Shown piece after piece: positions 17,656 through 26,383 of a stretch of DNA of 64,000 nucleotides; within the stretch, counting starts at the first letter, position 1, and each line of letters begins with the position of its first letter. This DNA is from Lachnospiraceae bacterium NSJ-143 (GTDB lineage Bacteria; Bacillota; Clostridia; Lachnospirales; Anaerotignaceae). The DNA is taken from the NCBI GenBank assembly GCA_022867625.1, contig JALIFM010000001.1:620001-684000 (forward strand), written 5' to 3'. The notes beneath the pieces are model-generated. The model saw only the letters and a program-made list of their open reading frames with translations, searched no databases and had not been told where the DNA came from. A program made the position numbers and the translations under genes.

Positions 17656-18303
17656 TCATTCTTTGTTGTCATCTGAATCAGATTCTGTCTGGCCGCTGTT
17701 TTCAGCGCCCACATTTTCTGGTTTGTCAGATTTTCCTCCTTCCGGGCGTTCTTTTCTTTCAGAGGCTGTAACGCTAAGCGCCGTCACCTCGTCAGACTCG
17801 CTTTGGGAGTTGTCGCTTATTTTAACCATTACTATCATGCCCTCTGTAATATCAGTTAAATCAGCATCGGTTTTTTCTGTTTCATTCTCTGTTAGTATAG
17901 CTGTGGAGCTGTCTATAAGCACTGTTTTTTCAGTACCGGCCGGCCGTTCTGGGGCATCGCCTTCTGTCATTTCAGGTCTTTTGCCTGCTTCGGTATTATC
18001 AGGAGCTTCACCTTCCGGCTTTTCAGGCGGTTCCTCACCGTTTTCAGGTTTGTTGCCTGTTTTCTTGTCAGGGCCGCCGCCCATGTGCCTATTCACAGTC
18101 TCAATTAATATTGAGCTGTCGCCTACCGATTTTACTGTACCCATAATAATATTCTCGTCGGGCTTCATGTCGGCAGGCTGTGATGACACCGCTGGCTCTG
18201 CTGTTGTAAGCTGATGGCCGGAGGACTGGGCAAATACACAGCCGGAACTTAAAACAGCGGCTAAAACAGACGTTATTGTTATGGACAGTATTTTTTTCTT
18301 CAT
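17656..18303 (-). CDS. Secreted Pro/Glu-rich protein of unknown function
   Basis: A 215-aa exported protein. An N-terminal MKKK signal peptide with a hydrophobic core is followed by SSGCVFAQ; the Cys suggests either a lipoprotein or a signal peptidase I site after AQ. A central low-complexity tract is rich in Pro, Glu, Gly and Lys (PENGEEPPEKPEGEAP). It is flanked by two short beta-like blocks (MGTVKSVGDSSILIETV and EGMIVMVKISD) that together look like an interrupted OB-type barrel. The start at 18303 fits the AGAGGG site; two upstream Met codons fit less well. No family is recognised. Confidence 0.8.
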   Translation of the reverse strand: MKKKILSITITSVLAAVLSSGCVFAQSSGHQLTTAEPAVSSQPADMKPDENIIMGTVKSVGDSSILIETVNRHMGGGPDKKTGNKPENGEEPPEKPEGEAPDNTEAGKRPEMTEGDAPERPAGTEKTVLIDSSTAILTENETEKTDADLTDITEGMIVMVKISDNSQSESDEVTALSVTASERKERPEGGKSDKPENVGAENSGQTESDSDDNKE

Positions 18304-18400
18304 TACTGGCATTCCCTCTTTCGTTTGTATTTTTGTTACAACGAAAGTATAATTTTTCAATGTGACGGGGGTATGAACTGCTTCTGTAAAAATTGTGTAT

Positions 18401-19000
18401 TTACAGTGAATTGTCCAAGGGCTCCAATATGGCCCTTACAGGGCAGGCGTCAGCACCGTATACATTAAGTGGAAAGCAGTAAAAGATGTATTTCCCTTCA
18501 CTCACGTTTTTAAGGAAAAGGTTTTCAACAACAGGTATTGAGTTACCCAAAAGTATATGGTGAACCTCAAAACAGTTGTCAGGGCTGTCCTCTATATCGG
18601 GGTTTTCTGTGCCGACAAGCCGTATGCCTCTGGCAGTCAAAAATCTGGCACCGTCAGCAGTCAGATATACGGCTTTGCTGTTGGTTTTAAAGAGCAGAGC
18701 GCCTAAACCGTTAAGGTCAAGGGTTCTGAGGTAAGCGCTGTCTATTTTTTTTAAGCCGCTGGTGTCTGCCACAAGTGCAGTAAGGCGCAAGTTATTTATA
18801 TCAAGCTGTGATATATCATTTCCACCGCTTAAAAAGTGCAGAGGTGCGTCCATATGTGTGCCGGTGTGAGTACCCATAGTGAGCCTGTGCAGGTTAAAGC
18901 CGGAGCTTTCTATGGAATATATTTTCTCAATCTCGAATTTTGGGTCTCCGGGGTAAACCGGAATATTTTCCTTCAGTATTAAAGTTACATCAATAAGCAT
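18401..19000 (-). CDS. Cyclase / kynurenine formamidase-like metal hydrolase
   Basis: A 199-aa enzyme of the cyclase family. The metal-binding signature HTGTHMDAPLHF (HxGTHxDxPxH) is intact, and the family start of an acidic, Pro-containing segment (IPVYPGDP) is present. Members hydrolyse N-formylkynurenine or related amides; the substrate here is unknown. AGAGGAT precedes the ATG. Confidence 0.9.
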   Translation of the reverse strand: MLIDVTLILKENIPVYPGDPKFEIEKIYSIESSGFNLHRLTMGTHTGTHMDAPLHFLSGGNDISQLDINNLRLTALVADTSGLKKIDSAYLRTLDLNGLGALLFKTNSKAVYLTADGARFLTARGIRLVGTENPDIEDSPDNCFEVHHILLGNSIPVVENLFLKNVSEGKYIFYCFPLNVYGADACPVRAILEPLDNSL

Positions 19001-19026
19001 ATTTATCCTCTTTTTCCTTAATATGT

Positions 19027-19056
19027 TTGATATTTTACATGTAATTATGTTATACT
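19027..19056 (+). promoter_or_regulatory. Sigma-A promoter of the DUF1858 gene
   Basis: TTGATA (19027-19032) and TATACT (19051-19056) with 18 bp between them, about 30 bases before the start codon. Confidence 0.7.
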
Positions 19057-19087
19057 ACTTTTATAAATTTAACAAGGAGGTTTTACA

Positions 19088-19297
19088 ATGGCTGTTACAG
19101 TTACAAAGGATACTAAAATTGGCGATTTATTAATGATTGACAGGCGTGTTGCCGTGCTTTTAATGCAGGCGGGAATGCACTGTGTAGGCTGCCCTTCGTC
19201 TGCGGGGGAAACACTTGAGGAAGCTAGCATGGTTCATGGTATGGATGCAGAAAAGCTTGTGGCCGCTATTAATGACTTCCTCTCAAAGGAGCAGTAA
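19088..19297 (+). CDS. DUF1858 domain protein
   Basis: A 69-aa protein covering one DUF1858 domain. It shows the usual N-terminal ITKDTKIGDLL-like start and the central HCVGCPSS, a Cys-x-x-Cys type pair that suggests redox or metal binding. The family often occurs next to or fused with hybrid-cluster and DUF542 (ScdA-like) proteins, but no such neighbour is present here. AACAAGGAGG precedes the ATG, and a terminator follows. Confidence 0.9.
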   Translation: MAVTVTKDTKIGDLLMIDRRVAVLLMQAGMHCVGCPSSAGETLEEASMVHGMDAEKLVAAINDFLSKEQ

Positions 19298-19299
19298 TA

Positions 19300-19333
19300 T
19301 AAAAAACGGTTCCGGTGGCGGGGCCGTTTTTTA
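19300..19333 (+). terminator. Terminator after the DUF1858 gene
   Basis: AAAAACGG pairs with CCGTTTTTT around a GC-rich loop, with T's downstream. Confidence 0.7.
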
Positions 19334-19458
19334 TATATTAAACAAATTAAGTTTGGCCTTTCGGATTTTTGCTGTTATAATTGCTGTCTTAAATTTTTGT
19401 GGTATGATAAATGGAGAAATGGCAAAGTTGTTTGATTTAGAAAGTATGTGGAGTAGAT

Positions 19459-19992
19459 ATGTTTTTTGTTTTTGATACACATGATGAGGAAGAAATGTTT
19501 TATTATCTGTATGAAAGGTATAACCGCCTTTTATACAAATACGCCAGGGATATTTTGAGTGATGAAAGTGATATTGAAGATGTACTGCAAACTTCTTGGC
19601 TTAAGATTTCCAGGAACATAAAGAAAATTATGAATTCCGATGAACCGCAGAAGATAGTTTTTCTTAGAAAGGTAACTAAAAATACCGCAATAGATGTGTT
19701 AAAAATGAATGCAAAGAACGCTTTTTCTGATTTGGATATTGAAACTGCTGACAAAAATGATTCCGGGGTTGATTGTTTTAAATACATACAGTTTAACGAA
19801 ATGAGGAGGGCTGTCAGAAATCTGGACGATAAATATAAAGAACCTCTCTTGCTGAAAGCCGTATATGGTTTTGACATGAAAGAGATTTCCAGTATTCTGG
19901 GAATAAGCGAGGAAAATGTTGGCGTCAGGATTTTCAGAGCAAGAGAGAAAGTAAGGAAATTTATTTCCAAAGGAGGGGATTTAAGTGACTGA
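19459..19992 (+). CDS. ECF-like sigma-70 factor
   Basis: A 177-aa alternative sigma factor. Region 2 is visible around residues 10-75 (YARDILSDESDIEDVLQTSW). Region 4 is at about 115-170, with the helix-turn-helix MKEISSILGISEENVGVRIFRAREK (short part quoted: SSILGISEENV). Its stop overlaps the start of the next gene, the usual sigma/anti-sigma pairing. GGAG lies before the ATG. The target promoters are unknown. Confidence 0.9.
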   Translation: MFFVFDTHDEEEMFYYLYERYNRLLYKYARDILSDESDIEDVLQTSWLKISRNIKKIMNSDEPQKIVFLRKVTKNTAIDVLKMNAKNAFSDLDIETADKNDSGVDCFKYIQFNEMRRAVRNLDDKYKEPLLLKAVYGFDMKEISSILGISEENVGVRIFRAREKVRKFISKGGDLSD

Positions 19993-20248
19993 TAAGGAAA
20001 AACGCATTTACGAGGAACACTTTGATTCCCTTCTTAAGCATGCCCTTGAGGAGGAAGCCGAGGAGGAAGCGGCGGAATTTCTGAAAAAGTATGATAATGA
20101 TGAGCCGGTTGAGTATTCTGAAAGCTACAACAAGGCAATCGAAAAAGATATTCAGAGAAAACAGGTACAGAAAGAAGAGAAGCATGTATGCAAGAGTTGC
20201 GGCTGTTCTTGCGGTATTTGTTATATCCGCAGGGCTTGTAAGCTATAA
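19985..20248 (+). CDS. N-terminal part of the cognate anti-sigma factor (frameshifted)
   Basis: The start overlaps the sigma gene stop by 8 bases, and AAAGGAGG lies upstream, so translation begins here. The first about 65 residues are an acidic, helical, cytoplasmic sigma-binding segment. After about base 20183 this frame runs into 21 Cys-rich residues that look out of frame (KSCGCSCGI), while the normal continuation (membrane helix) is in another frame. As read, the gene is broken or encodes a short protein. See the frameshift finding. Confidence 0.6.
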   Translation: MTDKEKRIYEEHFDSLLKHALEEEAEEEAAEFLKKYDNDEPVEYSESYNKAIEKDIQRKQVQKEEKHVCKSCGCSCGICYIRRACKL

Positions 20249-20702
20249 GACAGACGCTGACTTTATGTGGTTTATAAGCAGAATATTTACGGACGGCGGT
20301 CACCATGTTGAGATTTCAAACAATAAGACCAATCTGGAATATGACTTCAGCGGTGTTGATGAGAGTTGGGAAAAGATATACGTGCCGGATTATGTGCCTG
20401 CTGGGTATAAAGTGGATGAGATAGACAGTCTAAAAGACAGCATTAATATTATATATAAAAAAGGTCAAAATTTTATTTCTGTTGAACAATGTCGTGATTT
20501 AGAAATGAAAATGGATTTTGATATTGAACAAGTTGATTATTCTGAAATTACAATTAATGGTTATTTAGGATACTGTATAAAATATAAAAAAGATATTACG
20601 TTGAGATGGTCAAATGGAGAGTATAATTTTACATTATATGGAGACATTGACAAAAAAGAGCTTATAAAAATGGCGGAAAGTTTAAAAACTGTAAACAGGT
20701 AG
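20184..20702 (+). CDS. C-terminal part of anti-sigma factor: TM helix plus DUF4367
   Basis: This frame contains one transmembrane helix (VAAVLAVFVISAGLVS) and an extracytoplasmic DUF4367-type domain with VPDYVPAGYKVDEI and a GYCIKYK block. It looks like the second half of the anti-sigma protein that starts at 19985. An ATG at 20184 follows a purine-rich AAAGAAGAG, so separate initiation is conceivable. The open frame reaches back to 20091, but that ATG has no ribosome site. The upstream segment in the other frame fits family architecture, so a +1 frameshift is the simpler reading. Confidence 0.6.
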   Translation: MYARVAAVLAVFVISAGLVSYKTDADFMWFISRIFTDGGHHVEISNNKTNLEYDFSGVDESWEKIYVPDYVPAGYKVDEIDSLKDSINIIYKKGQNFISVEQCRDLEMKMDFDIEQVDYSEITINGYLGYCIKYKKDITLRWSNGEYNFTLYGDIDKKELIKMAESLKTVNR

Positions 20703-20794
20703 TCGGTTTTGTGAAGTGGTGTAAAATATTGTGATTCCAACAGGTTTTATGGGTGTATTTAAATATGCTGTACATAAACAAGGAGGACGCAATT

Positions 20795-21244
20795 ATGAAC
20801 AAGAAGCTGGGTTTATTTGTACTTTCATTGATTTTATCTTTTGGGGCTTTGATGCCTGCTTACGCGGCGGAAGCGGACACGGAAACAGAAACAGAGGTTG
20901 TAGAGTATGCCGATGACGGTATATCGCCAAGGTACAAGAACATAAGCAGTATTGGGTATTCATTTATTATTGATGATGACGGAGAGGCTAGCTATTCGGC
21001 AAATGTAATTACATATGAGTATTCTGACATAGAGATTTATGTGGAGCTTCAGAAAAAGTCCGGCTCAAGCTGGAAGAAGCTTTACAGCTCAACAGGAACA
21101 AAGAGTAATATTAAGAAATATACTTATGGAGATTCTTATAGTGTAGACGACATCAACGCCGAGTACAGGGTATACTACAAGATAACAACCGAGTACGGCA
21201 ACAATCAGACAGAGTCAACAACAAACTACAAATACTGGAATTGA
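20795..21244 (+). CDS. Small secreted protein of unknown function
   Basis: A 149-aa exported protein. A signal peptide covers about residues 1-26 (hydrophobic core, then PAYAAEA, with a likely signal peptidase I site after AYA). The mature part is acidic at first (TETETEVVEY), then has Tyr/Ser-rich beta-like repeats. ACAAGGAGG lies before the ATG at 20795; earlier in-frame codons are less well placed. It follows the sigma/anti-sigma genes and may be one of their targets, which is an inference from position. Confidence 0.8.
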   Translation: MNKKLGLFVLSLILSFGALMPAYAAEADTETETEVVEYADDGISPRYKNISSIGYSFIIDDDGEASYSANVITYEYSDIEIYVELQKKSGSSWKKLYSSTGTKSNIKKYTYGDSYSVDDINAEYRVYYKITTEYGNNQTESTTNYKYWN

Positions 21245-21318
21245 TTTATACTTACAATTTATAAAACTAACTTAAATCTATAGTCTAAGCGTATTTAAAT
21301 ACAAACAGAAACAGATAA

Positions 21319-21351
21319 AAAGCTGCCTGATAAATCAGGCGGCCTTTTATT
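21319..21351 (+). terminator. Terminator after the secreted protein
   Basis: GCCTGAT / ATCAGGC stem with flanking AAAAG and CTTTTA. Confidence 0.75.
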
Positions 21352-21538
21352 TTGTGTGGGATAATTAAGTTAAAGACTGAATGAGTAATTTAACAGGGGG
21401 AACGCTTAACAGCTCTCCCTTGTTTTTAATTCAGGGATTTGAAATGAGGCGGGAACGCCGGACATCAGCACGGCGTTCCGCCCATTAAGACACCGTATTT
21501 TCAGTTAAGAAAACAGGATTTAAAGAAATGTTTTCTGT

Positions 21539-21769
21539 TTATTCGGCTTTATCCGGATTCTTTATTTCGCTTGCTACCCTGAAACCTTCACGGAAGCCTT
21601 CTGTTGCCTTTTCAACAAGTTCAAAATTAATTTTTTCTTCGAGCTCAAGGAACAGGGATATATCCAGGGATTTGGATAATATGTCCATGATTTCCTTGTA
21701 GTTCATGTTTTGCTCACCTGCCATGTATTTGCTTGATGATAAGTAGTTGTTTAAGTATTTTGTTTTCAT
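21539..21769 (-). CDS. Small hypothetical protein, 76 aa
   Basis: A Lys/Glu-rich, helical protein with no signal peptide. The C-terminal GFREGFRVASEI resembles the end of DUF6809-type small proteins, but that is only a weak resemblance. A consensus GGAGG lies 7 bases before the ATG, which argues that it is real. Confidence 0.7.
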   Translation of the reverse strand: MKTKYLNNYLSSSKYMAGEQNMNYKEIMDILSKSLDISLFLELEEKINFELVEKATEGFREGFRVASEIKNPDKAE

Positions 21770-22120
21770 AATAATCCTCCGCTTTTTGATTTTATAGTTT
21801 TAATTTACAGAGATAATGGGATTTTCCGCGTAAATATATGAAAGCTGTAAGCGTGAGATTTGTAATAATTAATATGTAAAGTCTCCTTATTACATAATAA
21901 AGCTTAAAATATCGGTATTTTTTACATAAAGACGGAGTATTTGAGTTTTGATTATGTGGAGTTTTTACATGTAAAATTCATCTAATCATGAATGTTGACA
22001 TAGAACATGGTCAAGGCAATGATTGTTTGTGAAGATTAAAAAGCAGATTCATGAAAGGGAATGTTTATCAGGCCAAGTAATGGCTGCTAAAATATACTGC
22101 AAAGGCTTTGAGAAATAATA
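21770..22120. other. AT-rich gap with no gene seen
   Basis: About 350 bases between the 76-aa gene and the alr terminator. It is AT-rich, with no ORF or strong hairpin that I can support; it may hold the promoter of the 76-aa gene. Confidence 0.5.
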
Positions 22121-22123
22121 AAA

Positions 22124-22160
22124 ACAGAGCCGGCATCTTATTAAGATGCCAGCTCTGAAT
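22124..22160 (-). terminator. Terminator of alr
   Basis: AGAGC(C)GGCATCTTA pairs with TAAGATGCCAGCTCT. On the - strand the stem is followed by TTTTTATT. Confidence 0.85.
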
Positions 22161-22170
22161 GAAGAAAATA

Positions 22171-23298
22171 TCAGTTTAAATATACCCTGTTTATCCTTTT
22201 GCCAAGAGATGTAGATACCTCGCAGGCTGTGCCGCTGTACAGGTCGGCATATTCCTTTATTGAAATTGATTCGCCGTTATCTGAACCGAAAAGTGTAACT
22301 GAATCACCGCACTTTACATTGTCTATATCTGTTATGTCCACCATTGTAAAATCCATGCAGAGCTTGCCGAAAATTTTGGCCCTCTTACCGTTTATAAGGA
22401 CATACGCCCTGTCTGAAAGCGACCGGTGGAGTCCGTCGCCAAAGCCAACCGGTATCACAGCAAGGCGTGTACGCCTTTTTGTGTAATGCGGCCCGTAGCC
22501 GACTGTTGTGTTGAGAGGTACCTCCTTGATATGCCATACCCTTGTTTTGAGCTGTATTACCTCGTCTGTCCTGAAGCTCTCGTAAAGGGGGTTCTGAAGC
22601 CCGAATGGAAGGGCGCCGACCCTTATGTAATCAAAGGACGTTTCGGGATAAAGGGAGGTCATGGCGCTGCAGGAGCAATGCCTTGGCACTTTAAAGCCTT
22701 TGGCGTACAGCATATTTGTAAAGTCCCTGAACAGGTTTATCTGGTGGTAGTCAAACTCACGTTCAAAGGCGTTTGACATTACTGTCATATGGCTCAGTAT
22801 ACCTTTTACTTCAATTCCGTTTACGCTGAATATTTTCTCAGCCTCAGATGCGGCCTCATCAAGCCTGTTTTCAAGCGTTATACCAAAACGGCTCATGCCT
22901 ACGTCCGCCGCAATATGCACACCAAGCCTTTTGTCTGTGCTTTCCGCTATCTTGCCGATACGGCAGGCGTCATCGTAAGAGCTTACGGAGGTTTCTATGT
23001 TGTTTTTAATGGCGGATACAATGTATTCGTCGGGAATAATACCAAGCACAAGTATTGGTGAGACAATGCCGTTTTCTCTCAGCTCCATGGCTTCCTCGAA
23101 ATATGCCGTGGCGAAGAATTTGCAGCCGCATGCCTCCAGTGTCTGAGCGCATCTTACAGCCCCCAGACCATACGCGTCAGCCTTTACAACTGTGATTATT
23201 TCGGATTTATCCGATATGAAGTTCCTAATTAATTTATAGTTGTTCCTCAATACATTTAAATCTACTTCAAGCCATGCTCTGTCCATTTTATAATCCAT
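22171..23298 (-). CDS. alr: Alanine racemase
   Basis: PLP enzyme making D-alanine for peptidoglycan, 375 aa. The PLP lysine lies in VVKADAYGLGA (about residue 39). The opposite-face Tyr is within TTVGYGPHY. The C-terminal block TACEVSTSLGKRINRVY is as in the family. AAGGAG precedes the start. The upstream neighbour on the same strand is an Ala/Gly symporter, and ddl and murI lie nearby on the + strand, so this is a wall-precursor neighbourhood. In one respect it differs: the usual IGYADG reads VGFGDG. Confidence 0.93.
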   Translation of the reverse strand: MDYKMDRAWLEVDLNVLRNNYKLIRNFISDKSEIITVVKADAYGLGAVRCAQTLEACGCKFFATAYFEEAMELRENGIVSPILVLGIIPDEYIVSAIKNNIETSVSSYDDACRIGKIAESTDKRLGVHIAADVGMSRFGITLENRLDEAASEAEKIFSVNGIEVKGILSHMTVMSNAFEREFDYHQINLFRDFTNMLYAKGFKVPRHCSCSAMTSLYPETSFDYIRVGALPFGLQNPLYESFRTDEVIQLKTRVWHIKEVPLNTTVGYGPHYTKRRTRLAVIPVGFGDGLHRSLSDRAYVLINGKRAKIFGKLCMDFTMVDITDIDNVKCGDSVTLFGSDNGESISIKEYADLYSGTACEVSTSLGKRINRVYLN

Positions 23299-23462
23299 AT
23301 CAGTTTATGACTCCTTTTGGGTTTATTTTAAAACTGCCGGTCAAAGTAGCTGGCCGGCATTGGGATAATAACAGGCATTTTTATTTAGAAGGGGAAACGC
23401 CTGCAATATTCAAACCGGAAATATTTGGGAGATATAATCCGATTTTGATGATTCAATTAATT

Positions 23463-24983
23463 TTACGCCTTTTTGGCATAGGCCTCGTGCTCAAGCTGAC
23501 GGTAATGCTCACGGAGGGCTTCCTCTTTTTTAAATACTTCAGGGTCGTCCTCGTAGAATACGCGGAAATCAGGGTCAACCTTTCCAATTCCCATGTAACG
23601 GGCCTTGTAGTCTTTCAGTATCTCAAAGAATTTTTTCCTGAGAAGGAAAAGGCCAAGCAGGTTGGCAAAAACAACAGGCGCAAGTGAAATATCAACTATT
23701 GCCCAGAACAGGTCCGCGCTGTATCCGCCGAGTGAAATGCTTGAAACAATTATCATATTCGGTATAGGGAATACGCATTTGAATATGAAAAGTATCCTGT
23801 CCCTCAAAACAGGGTTGGACTGAAGCCCGTGTGAAATTACGGTACGGTAATATGTATACCAGCCGGCTGTTGATGTTATGCCAAAAAGTATGCACATAAA
23901 GCCTATAAACCTTGGAGCCCATGTGCCAAATACCGATTCGTAGGCATAAATTGTAACTGTCGCGCCTGTAAGGCCGGATGACCACGCGCCTGTGCAGAGT
24001 ACTGAAAGGGCTGTAATTGAGCATACAACAAGTGTGTCCATAAATACCTCAAAAGCTCCCCAGAGACCTTCTCTTACAGGATGTACTGTTAATGCTGAGC
24101 CGTGGATAAGAGGAGAAGATGCCTGCCCGGCTTCAGATGAATTGATAGAACGTGAAAGACCCTTTGATATGGCCTGTGAAACCGCAGCCCCGGCAAATCC
24201 GCCTACTGCCGCGTGGCCTGTAAATGCTGAGGTGAAAATTTCAACAATAACACTCGGTAAACTGCCTATATTGGCAATAATAAGAATAAGACCGCCTACT
24301 ACAAAGGCAACGCACATAAAAGGTACAAGAAGTGTTGCTACTTTGGCTATACGCGGAACGCCAGCCCAGATTATGTAGTATAGAACAAGGGTATAAACGG
24401 TTGTAACAAGAACCATGCTTACCCCAAAGGATTCGTGTAGCACCTCAGAAATTGTATAAGCCTGAGAGCCTGCCAAAAACTGGATTACAAAGCATACACC
24501 CAGAAGGCCTGCCATAAAAAGTCCGGCTTTAAGGCCTTTTTCGCGGTAAAGGCCGCGCTCAAGAGCATAGGTACCGCCGCCGAGATACTCGCCCTTCTCG
24601 TTTTTTGTACGGTAGTGGCAGCCAAGGGTAATTTCAACAAGTTTAATCATCATACCAAAGAAGGCCCAAAGCCAGAGCCAGAAAACTGAGCCGGGTCCGC
24701 CTGTGGCAATTGCTGTAGCAACACCGGCAATATTTCCGGCGCCGACACACCCGCCTATGGCGATACATGCTGCCTCAAAAGGTGAAACGGAGCCTTTTTC
24801 TTTGTTGTTGGCTTCCTTAGATGTCATACTGCAAAGTGTATGCTTTAAAATATGCGGGAAGTGCAGTACTGTGAATGCGCCGCCCCTGAAAAAGAAGTAT
24901 CCCCCAATAAGAAGTGTAAATACTATAAATGGTTTTCCCCAGAGGAAACCGTCTAGCCAATAAATAAAATCTGCTGCGTTCAT
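23463..24983 (-). CDS. AGCS-family alanine/glycine:cation symporter
   Basis: Sodium- or proton-coupled amino acid importer, 506 aa, within the family range. Conserved blocks include GGCVGAGNIAGVATAI and GPGSVFWLWLWAFFGM near the N-terminus, and about 10 transmembrane helices. The start at 24983 is preferred because GGGGGGAT lies about 8 bases upstream; an in-frame ATG at 24998 overlaps that site. It lies divergent from a LysR regulator and upstream of alr on the same strand, which fits alanine uptake and conversion. Confidence 0.92.
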   Translation of the reverse strand: MNAADFIYWLDGFLWGKPFIVFTLLIGGYFFFRGGAFTVLHFPHILKHTLCSMTSKEANNKEKGSVSPFEAACIAIGGCVGAGNIAGVATAIATGGPGSVFWLWLWAFFGMMIKLVEITLGCHYRTKNEKGEYLGGGTYALERGLYREKGLKAGLFMAGLLGVCFVIQFLAGSQAYTISEVLHESFGVSMVLVTTVYTLVLYYIIWAGVPRIAKVATLLVPFMCVAFVVGGLILIIANIGSLPSVIVEIFTSAFTGHAAVGGFAGAAVSQAISKGLSRSINSSEAGQASSPLIHGSALTVHPVREGLWGAFEVFMDTLVVCSITALSVLCTGAWSSGLTGATVTIYAYESVFGTWAPRFIGFMCILFGITSTAGWYTYYRTVISHGLQSNPVLRDRILFIFKCVFPIPNMIIVSSISLGGYSADLFWAIVDISLAPVVFANLLGLFLLRKKFFEILKDYKARYMGIGKVDPDFRVFYEDDPEVFKKEEALREHYRQLEHEAYAKKA

Positions 24984-25300
24984 TATTAATCCCCCCATTA
25001 TTCAGTTATTTAATGTAAATAATAAAAATCAATTCCCGGTATATTGATTTGTCTGTTATAAAAGGCTTCATCTGCCTTTCAGGTTTTATTATAATTCGGA
25101 TTACTATTGATGTAAAACGTGGATATTTTATTCATTTGATTAAGATTATTAATTTTACATTTGCAAAAATTTAATATAAAATAATAACATAAGCAACAAG
25201 CTGATAAGAAAATTTAATTTACTGAATTAAAATTTTCAATAAAAGTAATACCTGTTTTAAATTTTTAGGCATTGAAAATTGATTTTACGGAGTGGTTCTC
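24984..25300. promoter_or_regulatory. Divergent control region between the symporter and its LysR regulator
   Basis: About 317 AT-rich bases separate two divergent starts, and LysR regulators often bind such regions. I see no single clear T-N11-A operator or riboswitch that I can assert. Confidence 0.4.
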
Positions 25301-26188
25301 ATGAGAAAATACGTGGCTTTCCTTAAGGTTATAGAGCACGGAAGCTTTACTATGGCGGCGGAGGAGCTTAACTATACACAGTCTGCTATAAGCCAGATGA
25401 TAAATACGCTGGAAAAGGACCTGAATGTGACGCTTTTTATACGTTCAAAACATGGATTGCAGCTTACGTATGAGGGCACACAGCTTGTGCCTATAATTCG
25501 TGAGCTTGTAAAAACGGATAATAAGCTCAAGGAAAAATGTATGGCTTTAAACGGGCTTCAGGCAGGTATTGTAAGGATTGCCACATTCGCCACATTTTCA
25601 GGCTCAATTTTTCCAAAGATTTTAAAAGAGTTTAAAAAGGATTACCCAAATATAATTTTTGAGTTCCACCAGGGCTACTACAGAGAGATTGAAAACTGGG
25701 TCAGCAAGGATGTTGTTGATTTTGGAATAACAAATATCGACGACATGAAAAAATTTCAGACATATAAGCTTTTTGACGACCCACTTTTTGTGGCTCTGCC
25801 TAAGGACCATGAGCTTACGGGAGAGAGTCAGATAGATGTAAAAAGTCTTAAGGACGAGCCTTTTATAGTGCTGGACGAGGGTGATGAAAAGGACTTTATG
25901 AATGTGTTGCGTACTATGAGTATTGAGCTTGATATCAAGTACCATCTGTGCGATGATAACAGTATATTGGCTATGGTTGAAAACGGGCTGGGGGTTGCCA
26001 TACTTCCAAAGCTTGCCATACTTGCCGGGCATTTTGATATAGTTGATGTGCCTATAATACCAAGCCTTACAAGGACGATTGGAATTATTTATAAAAATAA
26101 AAATATAATATCGCCGCAAAGCCAGATTTTTATCAATTATCTGATTGAGCATACAAAAAACTATCCGGATACAGAGTTGGAGAGCTGA
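25301..26188 (+). CDS. LysR-family transcriptional regulator
   Basis: A 295-aa regulator. The N-terminal winged helix has HGSFTMAAEELNYTQSAISQ (residues about 15-35) and the effector-binding domain starts near residue 88. The ATG at 25301 follows GGAG; the upstream GTG at 25292 is less likely. It is divergent from the AGCS symporter and is probably its regulator, an inference from arrangement. No partner metabolite can be read from the sequence. Confidence 0.9.
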   Translation: MRKYVAFLKVIEHGSFTMAAEELNYTQSAISQMINTLEKDLNVTLFIRSKHGLQLTYEGTQLVPIIRELVKTDNKLKEKCMALNGLQAGIVRIATFATFSGSIFPKILKEFKKDYPNIIFEFHQGYYREIENWVSKDVVDFGITNIDDMKKFQTYKLFDDPLFVALPKDHELTGESQIDVKSLKDEPFIVLDEGDEKDFMNVLRTMSIELDIKYHLCDDNSILAMVENGLGVAILPKLAILAGHFDIVDVPIIPSLTRTIGIIYKNKNIISPQSQIFINYLIEHTKNYPDTELES

Positions 26189-26383
26189 ATATAAGCTCAC
26201 TGCGGCAGAATGATTTATTTGAAAAACAAACCAAGGTACATAATTCCAACTGATAAAGAGGAGTATAAATTAACACATCTTAACAAATACTATTTTCACA
26301 AAAAAGTAATGTCAGACATAGCAGGATACAAAAAAGCTTATCGGGCAAAGCTTTGGAAATAATATTTACAGGAGGATGTATTG

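Noticed and set aside
17564-18214. Long + strand ORF of 216 codons rich in Ser and Val
   Set aside because: It is the antisense frame of the secreted Pro/Glu-rich gene; low complexity on the coding strand keeps it open. No ribosome site was found.
20731-20916. 61-codon ORF overlapping the start of the small secreted protein
   Set aside because: It is another frame over the same signal peptide region; the frame with GGAGG and a good signal peptide is preferred.
24984-25300. Possible glycine riboswitch before the Ala/Gly symporter
   Set aside because: No conserved glycine aptamer elements could be picked out on either strand.
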